From: Medicago truncatula
Taxonomy: Eukaryota > Streptophyta > Magnoliopsida > Fabales > Fabaceae
Direction: 5' to 3'
Length of the DNA stretch: 64,000 nucleotides
NCBI RefSeq assembly: GCF_003473485.1
Contig: NC_053045.1
Span: 61,422,494 to 61,486,493 of the forward strand
Each line of letters starts with the position of its first letter. The stretch's first letter is position 1. Position numbers and translations under genes: made by a program. A model generated the notes under the pieces. The model made no database searches and was not told where the DNA came from. It worked only from the letters and a program-made list of their open reading frames with translations. This document shows positions 36,402-47,134 of this stretch, piece after piece.

Positions 36402-39400
36402 TCAATTTCCATTATCTTCAAACGGAGGTAAACTCCACTCACTAGGGTTGAAATCCAACAATGAGTTCAAAACTTGGTCGGCTGCATCTTGAAAAGATTT
36501 GTCCAGCCTTGGATCAGGAATCATAACAACAGACCTACAACACGTGTAAGAAACAAAATTCAACAAATTGAACAAAATCACAGTAATCATAATTGCACAA
36601 TGAAATTGATCAAGGTGAGGAATGAGTGGTAAGAAATTGGAACAATTAAAAATCATCATAACCGAGTGTTCTGAGGCAACACACTATATGCCATCCTGGC
36701 TCAAACTGTGTTGTTAAATACCAGTTATAGCGTAATGGAATTTGAACAAACCGCTATTGTTCCGTGATACGCTATTGTTTCGAGGAAATAAATTCAAACT
36801 ATTTTCATATAAGCTATAAGCTGTTCTCAAAAACAAACCTAGAGAGCTTATGAAAATAAGTTAAAAATAGCTTATGGACATGTGATATGTTGTTTTCATA
36901 AGCTCTCACAAATAGTCTTATATGTGCTTATACCAGTGGATAAGCTCAAATAAGTCAATCCAAACAGACCCTATACCAACATTCATTTTTAGTATATTCG
37001 AGAGAGGGCAGGAGAATCGAAAGAGCCCAGTGAACATATAAATGTTTTGCAGATGAAATCGGTGAGCATAGAAAGAATTTGTTACGAGTACAGGAATTAA
37101 ATTTCATCAATTCCAAATCACCAATATATCTTTCTGGTGCACTATCGAACACATAGTAATACAGGGTCTGAAACTAATAGATGTAGCAGTAGCACTATAT
37201 TACACGTCCATTCTATTAAATGTGCTTTCTATACCACAGTATGTTTATGTTATGAACATGTATTGAGCAGCTAGTATGTTGGCATGCTTTGTACACCACA
37301 GCATGGCTAGTGTGTGAATGTTAGATAGTTTTCTGATTCTATTGGTGCCTTAGTTGCGTTTATCAGTAATTACGCGCACTGCAGCTAGTATATATAAACA
37401 GATGATGTACAATCATGGATGGGTTGATTAGTTAACTCATTATAACTGTCTGTTATCACTTTTATATTTTCTTCTTGTTTCACCATATATATTTAGTTAA
37501 AAAACGAAACAATAAACATCATTGAATGCTTCAAATCACTTACATTCCGGCATTCTTAGCTGCACGAACTCCAGAGGGTGCATCTTCAAAAACAAGAATG
37601 TTACTCGGATCCACTGGTCCACCCTGTTGATCAACAATGTATCGTTAATTAAAACATCACTATGTATGATCACAAACTCAACAAAGTTGGAAATACAATA
37701 ATTAATAAATTGAACCCAGCCTTAAATTCAAACCAGGAAAATGCATTTGTGATCTTTGCAAACAAATTTGTCACCAAGTTTACAAAAGTCGTTAATTGAT
37801 CTATATACCTCAAATCTCCTGGCTGCAGCAAGAAATACATCTGGTGATGGTTTGCCTTGTTTAACTTCAGGGTCATCACCAAGAACAACATGATGCATCA
37901 GAGAAAACATTTCCCCGTGTCTTTGCGTTTTCAGTTCAAAATGTCGCTTGTGAGAACTGTGGGGAAAATTGACAAAACAACTTTCTATAAGTTCTTCAAG
38001 ATACATTAACATGAAATAAATCTCTTTACTTTAGCCTAAAAAAAAAAGTAACACGAGATGGATGAAATTTACCCAGTTGCCACGGCAATTGGAACTCCTT
38101 TTGCATGTAGATGCTTGAGTAAACGACTAACACCTATTATAAATGAAAAGCAGACAGAAGAACATCAGCATATAAAAAAAGTGGTAGTCTGTGTCATACG
38201 CACTTCAGTAGTGCGTATGACACATACTAAAGTACTTGCAAGTTGCATGGTGAATTAGCAATCCTGTCTTTCCAATGTGACAAGCTAACTATATGCCCTA
38301 ATAAACAAACTAGTTTGGATAAAAGAAATTGATGTTGTTCCTAAGTTTGAGTCTACAATACCTGAGTAAAGTTCAATATTTATAAAATATAAGCAACGTT
38401 TATAGTGGAAAAAGATACCAAAGAGAACCTATACATAGTTAGAAGTTTTATATGAGCAAACATGTGCAAAGCCCATTACAAATAGCAGATCATCATCTGT
38501 AGAAAATTTATTTCAATGCAAAACATTTTGAGATGCGGCGATATGATGTTTCAAAATTCCACGCAGAAAGGAATTCTACACCCATATCTTCAAAAAGCAG
38601 TTGCTCCAATATATACCAAGCAAACCAACATAAAGATTTCAAAACATGTCTACTTGAAGCCATTAAAAAGTAAGAAAACTATAAATTCATGTCAAAGATA
38701 TGTCTTCATATATGCCGGTAAATATCAACAATATACAGAGAAGTACTAGGTGGCAACAAATTACAAAATCGTAGTTGAAACATGCTAAATAAGGTTCAAT
38801 GACTTCAAAGCAAGCTCTAAGGTTTCAATTTGAGATTCCACAAACATCATGATGCTGAGCGTGTGACAGCATGAAATCTTTTCGACCCAATTAGTTTTTT
38901 TTTTTTTTTTAACAACAAAACTTTATTAAAACACAAAGGCACAAGGAGAGCCTCATGAAAGGAACAACACGCTACAGCAGCCAGCAGCACAAAGCGAAAA
39001 ATAAAAAACAGGAAAAACAAACACCTAGCCCAAACAGAGAACAGGGGTGCTAAAAAACCAGACCAAAACCAACACCAAAACAGTCCTAATAATAACAGAA
39101 TGCAGAACAGCCAGCAAAACTCCCCCTCTCCTGCAAACGCAGACAAAGACTGCACCACTCAACCAACCACACTACCTCGCTATACAAAATCTCGAATTCC
39201 AACACCACTCATAATACAGAAACGCAATCCCCTTCAGCCGGCTCAAGCTCCATTTCCACGAAAGACTTGGACATTATCAAACAATTCACCCACCTCCTTC
39301 GCTCGATCATTAAAAATCCTATCATTCCGCTCTTTCCAAATCACCCAAATTACGGCGTGCCAAATAAGCAAAAACCCTCTCCTACTCTTTCTGCTATAGG

Positions 39401-40654
39401 CCGCATTTGTCCAGCAGTTCAGATGCAGGAATAGATTAGGTGGGGTTACCATAATCAGTTGCAGCCAACATAGAACCTTAAGCCAAACCAGAGATACCGC
39501 ATTACAGTGTAAGAACAAATGGTTAGCCATCTCATCTCCCTCGTTGCAAAACACACAGCTGGTCGAAGCATCCTGGCCAAGACAGCCCCGTCTAGCAAGA
39601 TTAACCGTGTTGGAATTCTATCGAGTAATAGAGTCCATGAGAACACGACTACTTTGGACGGCGCCGGGCATTTCCGAAGATACTTAAACACCACTTCCAC
39701 CCCTTGCCTCCCCCTGTCCTCCAATAAACACAACCTCTCAAGAAGAGAATAGCATGATTCTACTGAGAACTCTCCGTTATCTCCCTGTGACCATCTCCAG
39801 GAATCCACACCTGCTGAACCGCGCGTGGTAACTAGCACAGGCAACAGGTTCTGCAACATTTCCTCCTCCCAAACGAGCAACGGACGGCGCCAAGACAGAT
39901 CCCACACCCTCCCCCCTCCCGAGACATGACAAACATCACCCACATAGGAGTCCTTTTGATTAGATAACAAGAATAGTTAACGCAAGATAGTTATCTTCCA
40001 GGAATTGCAAATGAACATATCATTATTATCAAGATGAAGTATCCTACATGTAACAAAACAAACTCATAATTCCATTTACCTGGCATGAGCTCGCTTGTTG
40101 GAAACAAACTCCGCAGCATATCTTCTCTTTCAACAAGAAATTGGTCGGCAGAAAGAGAATCGCTGATCCCAGTCTCTTCAACAAAAACCTTAGCAGCTTC
40201 AATTGCTTTCATTCCCATCATCTTAGCCTTGAGAGGCCATTCAAAGGTTTTATTGTATCTAGCAAGTATAATTTCTTGAACTTCAGTATAGAACTTCTCC
40301 GTGTCTGCAATAATAATCATAATAATATCATGAAATTCGTAATAAACAGACAAAAGGGTCTCACTGATAATCCATGTAGTTTGAAAATGAATTACCTAGC
40401 AAGAGACCGTCCATGTCAAAAACGACATGTGTGATTGGTTTTCTGACACCGACGGAGGAGGAGGGATTGCCCATTGTTGCGCTGTTATGAGCCGACACTG
40501 GAAAACGGAAATCGAACCAGCGGTTGTGACTGGTCAGAGTTTCTGATTCCGATCTGAGATGAGAGAGTGTGAAAAGTGAAAACTGTCGGGGTCCGTTTAT
40601 TCTGCAACCCACGGGCCAAGTTGGACCAAAATTTCTCACCGTCGTTAGATTCAT
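36402..40654 (-). CDS. GPP: HAD-family DL-glycerol-3-phosphate phosphatase
   Basis: This enzyme removes phosphate from glycerol 3-phosphate; the closest relatives by eye are Arabidopsis GPP1 and GPP2. Exons on -, in coding order: 40654-40396, 40304-40080, 38133-38073, 37956-37809, 37623-37544, 36534-36402. They sum to 906 bp, 301 residues. HAD motifs are complete: [18 protein letters not shown] (motif I, two catalytic Asp, split by intron 1), PIAVATGSHK (motif II Thr), [18 protein letters not shown] (motif III Lys) and [17 protein letters not shown] (motif IV acidic pair). The first 60 residues are rich in Ser, Arg and Thr with few acids, like a plastid transit peptide; an in-frame ATG at 40474 ([12 protein letters not shown]) would give a cytosolic form of 241 residues. 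Intron 2, between exons 2 and 3, is 1.95 kb because a LINE has inserted. Confidence 0.94.
36800..36971. mobile_element. MITE fragment in an intron of the phosphatase
   Basis: The right end, ataagtcaatccaaacagaccc, is the same family as the MITE at 15520-15784, with 'gtgcttataccagtggataa' inside matching its subterminal part. The left end is not clear. It lies in the intron between exons 5 and 6. Confidence 0.65.
38190..38224. repeat. Perfect 15-bp inverted repeat in an intron
   Basis: Arms tgtgtcatacgcact (38190-38204) and agtgcgtatgacaca (38210-38224) are exact inverses around a 5-base loop, tcagt. In transcripts of either strand this would form a strong hairpin. It lies just past the splice acceptor side of exon 3 of the phosphatase. 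Confidence 0.92.
38895..39965 (-). mobile_element. 5'-truncated L1-type LINE in the phosphatase intron
   Basis: A T-run at 38895-38910 is the poly(A) tail of a - strand insert. ORFs on - encode the end of ORF2: [69 protein letters not shown], then after a frame change [22 protein letters not shown] and [19 protein letters not shown]. This order (zinc-binding region after reverse transcriptase, C-x2-C..H-x4-C) is typical of plant L1 elements. It is truncated at 5' and broken by at least one frameshift near 39550. No clear TSD was found. It has the same orientation as the host gene. Confidence 0.85.
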
Positions 40655-40888
40655 CTATCCACACACTACTATCATACACCTTCTGTAGTTTATTCTTTTT
40701 CCCTTTCCTCTAACAACACACTTCGCATAACCGTAATTTCTCTGTTTGTTTTACTCTCTACAATGGCGAAATTAAATAAAATTCAGAGCGGTCATGTTGG
40801 TTTTGTGTCGAGGTTATCGGTAAATCGCATATCTGGTTTTGCTTCTGTAATATGTAATCAAACAAAACCCAAATAATTTCTGCATTTA
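40655..40888 (-). promoter_or_regulatory. Phosphatase upstream region
   Basis: This 230-bp CT-rich interval between the phosphatase start and a Tourist-like MITE must hold the 5' UTR and the core promoter, or the promoter lies within the MITE. No clear TATA box was picked out, so this is position only. Confidence 0.3.
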
Positions 40889-41483
40889 GGCTATGTTTGG
40901 TTTCGAGAATAAAGTTAAAGGAAAGAAAGTGAAAGGATAGATAGTAGAAGGAAAGAAAGGTAGAAGAAACTAAGATGATTTGTTTAATTATTTGGTATAA
41001 AAGATATTCAATAGATTGAGAGAGGAAAGAAAGTGTATATTTATAAAATGACAATTATAACCTTAAAAAGTTTTAGTTAAATGTGTTTATTTCAAAATAA
41101 TTATGCTATCTACACATTTGAATATATTTTATTAATAATTTTTAATTTATATAACATTTGTTAAATGTTTTGTTAATGTCTTGTTAAAAACATCAAACCA
41201 ATAAAATAATTGTTGGGCTTGATTCAAAAGCATATCATTGCTTGGTTCAACACGTTTATATTAATAATATAGCAAGGGTATTTTTAACATTTTCACAAAA
41301 AGTTGGTGCTCTTTCCTGTTTCCGTCCAAAATATTGAGGAAAGGTTTTGAGCGTGGATCCCACCTCAAACTTTCTTTCCTCAACTTTTTAAAGTGCTGCT
41401 AAACAGTGGAAAATCTATCTTTCCACAATCTTTCTTTCCTTCTTCATTCTTTCCTTTATCTTTCTTTAGATCCAAACACAGCC
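40889..41483. mobile_element. Tourist-like MITE, 595 bp, TTA target duplication
   Basis: The left end GGCTATGTTTGGTTTCGAGA and the right end in reverse GGCTGTGTTTGGATCTAAAG pair, then go on into GA-rich and TC-rich arms (aggaaagaaagtgaaaggat). Both flanks are TTA (40886-40888 and 41484-41486), the PIF/Harbinger target. It lies 235 bp upstream of the phosphatase start codon. Confidence 0.88.
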
Positions 41484-41504
41484 TTAGTTTTGTGGTGGTG
41501 GTAA

Positions 41505-42280
41505 CAATTCCATCTTTGCTCCATTTGTCTTTGCACCATTTACCATCATATGTGTGACACGTGGTATAATAATATCCAACAGTTGAAATAAAAAAGACAA
41601 CAATAAACAAACACACATGTGATTGCTTTTAGAAACACAATCTCCATATCTTTTTCCAGAACTTGTTGCCTGTTTCAAAACAGAAGAAGCTTGAAACCAA
41701 CCCAATTTCATTTCCACCCAAATTGGCAAACTTTCATCCAAATTGAGTTTAGAAGAAAACCCAATTTTGAATGACCGCGTGAAATCCATTATGCCAATTT
41801 ACTTGAGTTCACAACTAGCAATGGTACCAACTAAAACATTGTGAAATCCAAACTTTCTTGCTAGTTTTTAGTGCTAATTCAATTCAATTGTTGGCTTCCC
41901 TTATTTTATTTTATTTAATCGAAACTCATATCACACAAAGAAGGTGGAACAACATCTGATTTTGACAACATCTGATTTGAAGAGAAGAGTTTGTTGCGGG
42001 GAATACAAGGAAGAGTGAAGGTTTTGCTTCGTCGGAGGACGGTGGCTCCGTCGTTTCCTCCGTCGGATGCGGTGGTTTTGGCCCATTTTGAAAATCTGAA
42101 AAATCAATTGTGAAGTTTGATGTCGCTTTTTTCATAACCTAATTGCTAGGGATTTTGTTTTATTACCGATTTGTCCCTTTTTAATTTCAACCATTGAATA
42201 TTATTTTTTTTACACGTGTCGCACATCCATGAAGGTAAATGAGGTAAATGATCCAAGCCTAAAAGGAGCAAAGATGGACT
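41505..42280. mobile_element. TIR element with GC-rich core, first copy
   Basis: The left arm ccatctttgctccatttg with accatcatatgtgtgacacg is matched in reverse by the right arm ccatctttgctccttttagg with ccttcatggatgtgcgacac; 'atatccaacagttgaaataa' also pairs. A second copy is at 48960-49809. Inside, the - strand has a 69-codon ORF in a GC-rich part (42000-42080) with Pro- and Ser-rich translation and no known domain. Boundaries are good to about 10 bp. Confidence 0.7.
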
Positions 42281-42739
42281 CGGTAAGAATATATCAATTG
42301 AATCCTCCTAACAAGAAATAATCAATTGAATAAATTTGGTCTAGTGAGACCAATAATCATTTTGGTTTGCGTGCATGAGAGTTGAAATATTATTCATCTA
42401 TTATTTCTAAAGAAATTAAATTAAAACAACCCTTTAACAAAATTAATTGCAGTTTTGGTCACCTATTTTTATCATTTTGCAAAATTAGTCCTCCTATTTT
42501 AAATTCCACAATTTTGCTATTATTATAAATAAGTCATAAGGACAGACCATTTCCACTGTCAGAATCTATCTTCCACGACGTTTTCAACGATGGTCAATTA
42601 TATGTAGCTTTATTGGGAGGAATTTCTCAAAATTCGACAAAAGTTCTCTTTAAAGAAGGGAAAATAGAAGGAGAATATGAAGATTTTACGAAAAATGTAG
42701 TTTGTAAAGATATTATTTTATCGTAATCATAGCAATGTT

Positions 42740-43676
42740 CGAGCTGTTGATTTGGCTGGCTTGCCACAATGCGATCCCGACTTTATCACTTCTCCATCAC
42801 CGTCAAATGGCTCCCTCCTCCACCTGTTCGAGACTGTCGCTTCTCCTCCAACATTTGGCAACAACTTGGATTTGTTGATCATGGTTTTTTCAACGAAGCT
42901 ACTCCGCATAACTGGATTAAAAAGCACTCGGCTGGCACTCTTTCTTCAACCTTCCTCGCCGGTCTCTGGTGGACGTGGAGGCACCGCAATTTAATGTGCC
43001 TAAACAATGAATTTTGGTCTCTCCCTCGGATTATGTTTAATCTACATAGTTCGATGCTTGCTATTAATTCAGCTTTCCATTCAGCGCCGGTCCAGCTACC
43101 AGGAAGATTGGTTCGTTGGAATAATAATAGCAATTGTGTTGTATTGAATGTAGATGGCAGCTGCATGGGTTCCCCAATTCGAGCTGGTTATGGAGGTATA
43201 TTACGTAATTCAGTAGGGTTTTTCCTTCAAGGATTCTCCGGCTTTATCGAGGAAACAACTGACATCTTGTTCGCAGAGCTTACGACAATTCACCGAGGCC
43301 TGCTCGTGGCAATCGAAGATGGTATTGAAGTTCTGGTCTGCTATACAGATTCGCTCCAATCAGTTACGCTGCTCACTAACAGTATCTCACGCTATCATGC
43401 TTACGCTGTTCTAATTCAAGACATTCAAGACTTACTCTCATCAACAAACTTCTCCATCCATCATTGTCTTCGAGAAGGGAATCAATGTGCTGATTTCATG
43501 GCAAAGCTTGGTGCAATTTCGAACATAGAGTTTGCAAGACATACATCTCCTCCTCATGAACTTCTTCCTTTGATAAGACTCGACGCCATGGGAACTGTGT
43601 TCCCTCGAGCTTAGGCCTGTTTTTCTTTCTGTTTTTTGTTGTTGTTTCCTAATTTTAGCTCTGTAACCAAAAAAAA
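42740..43676 (+). mobile_element. 5'-truncated LINE with RNase H-like domain, 16-bp TSD
   Basis: The insert is flanked by exact copies of taatcatagcaatgtt (42724-42739 and 43677-43692) and ends in a short A-run (aaccaaaaaaaa). It carries one long ORF, 42769-43614 (281 codons, shared frame upstream to 42740): NIWQQLGFVDHGFFN, WWTWRHRNLMCLNN, then the RNase H-like part VVLNVDGSCMGSPIRAGYGG, ILRNSVGFFLQGFSG, FAELTTIHRGLLVAIEDG, CYTDSLQSVTLL, and HCLREGNQCADFMAKLG. The catalytic D (NVDGS), E (FAEL) and D (TDS) positions are present. The intact TSD and long open frame point to a recent insertion. Confidence 0.92.
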
Positions 43677-44321
43677 TAATCATAGCAATGTTTCTATTAC
43701 ATAACATGGCATTTATACATTTATGTTATGATGTTACTAATTACTATTAGAATAAACAATAAATGATCATTATTTTATATATGCAGACAAACTAAAATAT
43801 GTTGAGTTCATAAATAATTTTGTTGTGAAGCCCCGATACTTCAAAATGGATGACGTATCGTATCCTTTGCGTATCCTGCACTGATACCGGCTCGATACTT
43901 CCCGATACGTATCCGGAGAGTATCCAAATATTAAATTTTATTTTTTTAAAAAATAATTATCCGATACTTTCCGATATGTCCCGATACGCACGGATACTTG
44001 TGTTTTTTTATATTATTTTGATTTCTGTTTTTTTTTTTAAATAAGAATAAAAACATTATATTACTATAATATATATACATTTCATTTATCTTTCTTTGGT
44101 GCAAGTACGAACCACACCACGACACACAAACAATTGCATTTTTCCCTTTCTAAGAAATTAGGGTTTCAACTTTTTCTTCCAAAGTGGTCGCCGTCCAGTT
44201 TGGCCACTGTTGTACTATCCAAAAGCTTGCTTTAAAGCTTCTTGTGCAACCTTGTTCTTCCTCCTGCTGTGAGAGAAATTGGAGTACTTTCTCTTTTATC
44301 CATTCTTTGAAAAGAAACAAA

Positions 44322-44552
44322 ATGGATCCAAAAAGGATAGAAGATTTGGTTTATGTGCATCCTAATCTTCGACTTTTGTCAAGGAAAGAAGATGGATATA
44401 AGAAAGGACAATCAAGAATGTGGGACATTAGTGGAGATGCGCATGAACCGCTTGATGGTGTTGGAATTGAGTTAGCAGAGTTGTCTTTGGATGAACCGGA
44501 TTTGGAAGCTAATTTGTATCTTGATGATGGGAATGGAGGAGAGGAGATGTAA
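44322..44552 (+). pseudogene. C-terminal remnant of a hAT transposase
   Basis: The 76-codon frame MDPKRIEDLVYVHPNLRLLS then KEDGYKKGQSRMWDISGD and ELAELSLDEPDLEANLY matches, by memory of the family, the region after the hATC dimerisation domain of plant hAT transposases ('M-D-x-x-R-x-x-D-L-V-Y-V-H-x-N-L-R'). The catalytic domain and BED finger are absent, so it cannot act alone. Confidence 0.72.
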
Positions 44553-44744
44553 ACGTTAGTTACTTGTTAGTGTTAACTCTTAGTACTGATGTGTTCTTTT
44601 TTGGATACAGTGCTTCTTTTTTGGATCGATATAGTATAGCACTAACAAGTTCCTTTTGGATATAGTGTAGCATTGATGTATAGCACTGATGATGCTCTTT
44701 TTGGTATATATTGTGTATGTAATTGACTAATGACCACTCTCTTA

Positions 44745-46075
44745 GGATGTGTTTGGATTGGAAGAGAGATTGTGAAGAGAGAATTTGCTAAGAGAGAGTA
44801 TGAGAATAGAGAAAAAGATAAGAAATGGAGTAGATTTAATGTATTGTTTGGCATAAGAGAAAGATGAGAGAGATAAAGAAAAAAGAAGTGTTAATTAATT
44901 TTGATAGTACAAAAATACCCTTGCTTTTTAAAAATAAATCCATTGATGCACAGCTCCACTCCACCATCAAGCTTACGAACAATTCAATTTTCACCCCTAA
45001 CTATATATATATATATTTTATTTCTAAGCAATTCAAGTATTAACCCATAATTATCATTTATCACAGCTTTCGGCGATTCACTTGCAATCACATTAGACGC
45101 ACTATTTGTTCTTTCATTTCCCCAATTTTTTGTTTTTTTATAATGGGTTAAATATATTTTTGGTCCCTATTTTATAGGGACCTTTCAAGTTTAGTCCTTA
45201 CTTAAATTTAATGGTTCTTTTAATCCCTTAAAAAAAATTCTGCACTCAGTATTAGTCCCTCCTCAATTCAAATTTGTTTAATTTATGTTTAAACTCTTGA
45301 GTTTTTGAACAATTTTTTTACATACGTGTTAAGAACATTACTAAAAGTTCCTATGCAAAAAATTGTCACAAAATTTGATTTCTACGTCCAGATTTTGTTA
45401 ATTTTATCTTTAACTTTTGTCGTTTTAAAAAATTCATATTTAATTCATTTCATGTTAAAAAATTCTAAATTTTAGTAAATGAACCTTTCATAGTGTTCTA
45501 AACTTGTCTCAAAAAAATCGTTCAAAAATTTAAGAGTTTAAGGATAATTAAACAAACTTTGTTGTAATAGGGACTAAAATTAGAAGTAATTCTTTTTTGT
45601 AAGGACTAAAATTTTTATTAAAATTAAGTAAAGATTAAACTTGAAAGATCCCTATTTTATAGGGACCAAAAACATATTTTACCCTTTTATAATTCATGTG
45701 CTTTCTATTCTTTTATTTAGATTATGAAGAAGAAGAAAAATTCAACTCCCAGTTATTCATTCCCAATCTATATAGGCTTCCACTTCCTCAACTTTAGTAC
45801 ATGGTCACTGTGTTCAAGTTGTGCTTTCTATTGTTTTTGCAGTCATCTTTGTTGATCAAGAAAGTAAGGGCAAAAAGGAGAAAACAATGGAAAGCACCGT
45901 TTCTCTTGTGTTTCTTCACAGTTTTGGAGAGAAGAGATAAAGCGTGAGCCCTACACTAAATTAGTCTCTCTCCTCTATTTCTTTGGTCTCCCAAACAGGA
46001 GAAGTGGAGCATCTCCTTCCTATTTCTATCTTCAATGCTTCTCTCGCCTTTATTTCTTGCCAACCAAACACAGTG
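44745..46075. mobile_element. Tourist-like element nested in the TIR transposon
   Basis: Ends GGATGTGTTTGGATTGGAAG and, in reverse, CACTGTGTTTGGTTGGCAAG, with GA-rich / TC-rich arms, and TTA on both flanks (44742-44744 and 46076-46078). It is 1.33 kb only because another MITE (45145-45684) is inserted within; without that it would be about 780 bp. Confidence 0.75.
45145..45684. mobile_element. Mutator-like MITE, 540 bp, perfect 9-bp TSD
   Basis: The left end GGGTTAAATATATTTTTGGT and the right end in reverse GGGTAAAATATGTTTTTGGT pair for over 45 bp, through 'ccctattttatagggacc' and 'tcaagtttagtcc'. Flanks are both ttttataat (45136-45144 and 45685-45693). This is the youngest layer of a three-level nest. 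Confidence 0.92.
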
Positions 46076-46297
46076 TTAATCATCAATATTATTTATATTT
46101 ATGTTAATGTACTACGAGTCTGGTTTCTTGTGTTTGTTAATTTATTTGCATATTAAAAAAATGGTTATAATCATATTGTACATTTAATTATATAATTTTT
46201 TTTATTAACGTATCACAGCCGTATCGTATCTTGATTTTTGAAATTTTTCCGTATCGACGTATCGGTGCAGTATCGTATCTCGTATCCGGGCTTCACA

Positions 46298-47134
46298 ACC
46301 GCAGTAGAAATCGTGCCCGTCTTTCCGCTAGTATTAGTAAGAAATCCTCCTCTAAAAAAAGCAGTGAGAAAGTAAATTAGTTTTCAATTGGAAATTAAAA
46401 TTAGAAATCAAATGTTTATTTTAAATAAGGGCTTATTTGTCCTTTAACAAAATAAAAATACTTCTTTCTCATCCTTTTCTCTTTTCTTTAATTTTTTTTA
46501 AAGGATTTAACTTTAATTTAATGTTTTTCTTGCTTCTTAAAAAACATATATTTTTTTCGAAGTTCTTTAAAAAAAAAATACAAAGGTCAATGAGTGTCTT
46601 TAATTTTTTTTCAAGAAAGAAAATGTATTTAATGTTTTACAATTTTCTATAAATATATATTTGTAAAAATGTTTCAAAGTTGAAATCGAGTACTTAAAAC
46701 ATTTATCATTTAAACATCATTTTTCAAAGGTTTTCAACGAGTCAAAATCATTTCCATTCATTTTCCTCTCCATTTCCTCCATTTAAAGAGATAAAGACAC
46801 ATGAAAAATAAAAAATAATCAAGGATGGTGGGACCCACTACTATCATTAAAGTATTTTTTTTTCAAAATTTTGTGTGTTTGTATCTCTCCAAATGGTAAA
46901 AATGGAGAAGCATTAAATGGAGAGAATTTTGACTCGTACAACGAGAGGAAGCACCATCTCAACAAACATTGAAGTCATATATGGATGCACTAATACGTGA
47001 GTCCTATCACTTTATGAGGGATATGTGGCTAGACATATACGAGAATGAAATGTACGATACAACCACTTTATTTCAATTCATTTTTTTTTATTTCTTCTAA
47101 TTTAATCTCTTGTTTTTTCTTCCCTTTTTGTGAC
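46298..47134. other. AT-rich intergenic DNA
   Basis: No gene recognised. The part from about 46920 to 47080 is less AT-rich and can be read SYMDALIRESYHFMRDMWLD on +, which may belong with the ORF that follows. Confidence 0.4.

Larger units (their letters stand above)
43824..46297. mobile_element. 2.5-kb TIR transposon with hAT transposase remnant
   Basis: The left end TGTGAAGCCCCGATACTTCA and right end in reverse TGTGAAGCCCGGATACGAGA match, and both ends are full of short GTATCG / CGATAC motifs (cgtatcgtatcc, ccgatacgtatcc, gtatcggtgcagtatcgtat) in both orientations. The only coding trace is the hAT C-terminal piece at 44322-44552. Two further elements are nested in the right half (44745-46075, which holds 45145-45684). 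No TSD is evident: flanks ttttgt and accgca differ. Confidence 0.8.

Noticed and set aside
39243..39970. Two host genes on the - strand
   Set aside because: The translated motifs ([25 protein letters not shown]) are those of LINE ORF2, a poly(A) tract lies at the right place, and the frames are broken.
46437..46652. 71-codon Phe/Lys-rich ORF
   Set aside because: Produced by AT-rich homopolymers; no real coding signal.
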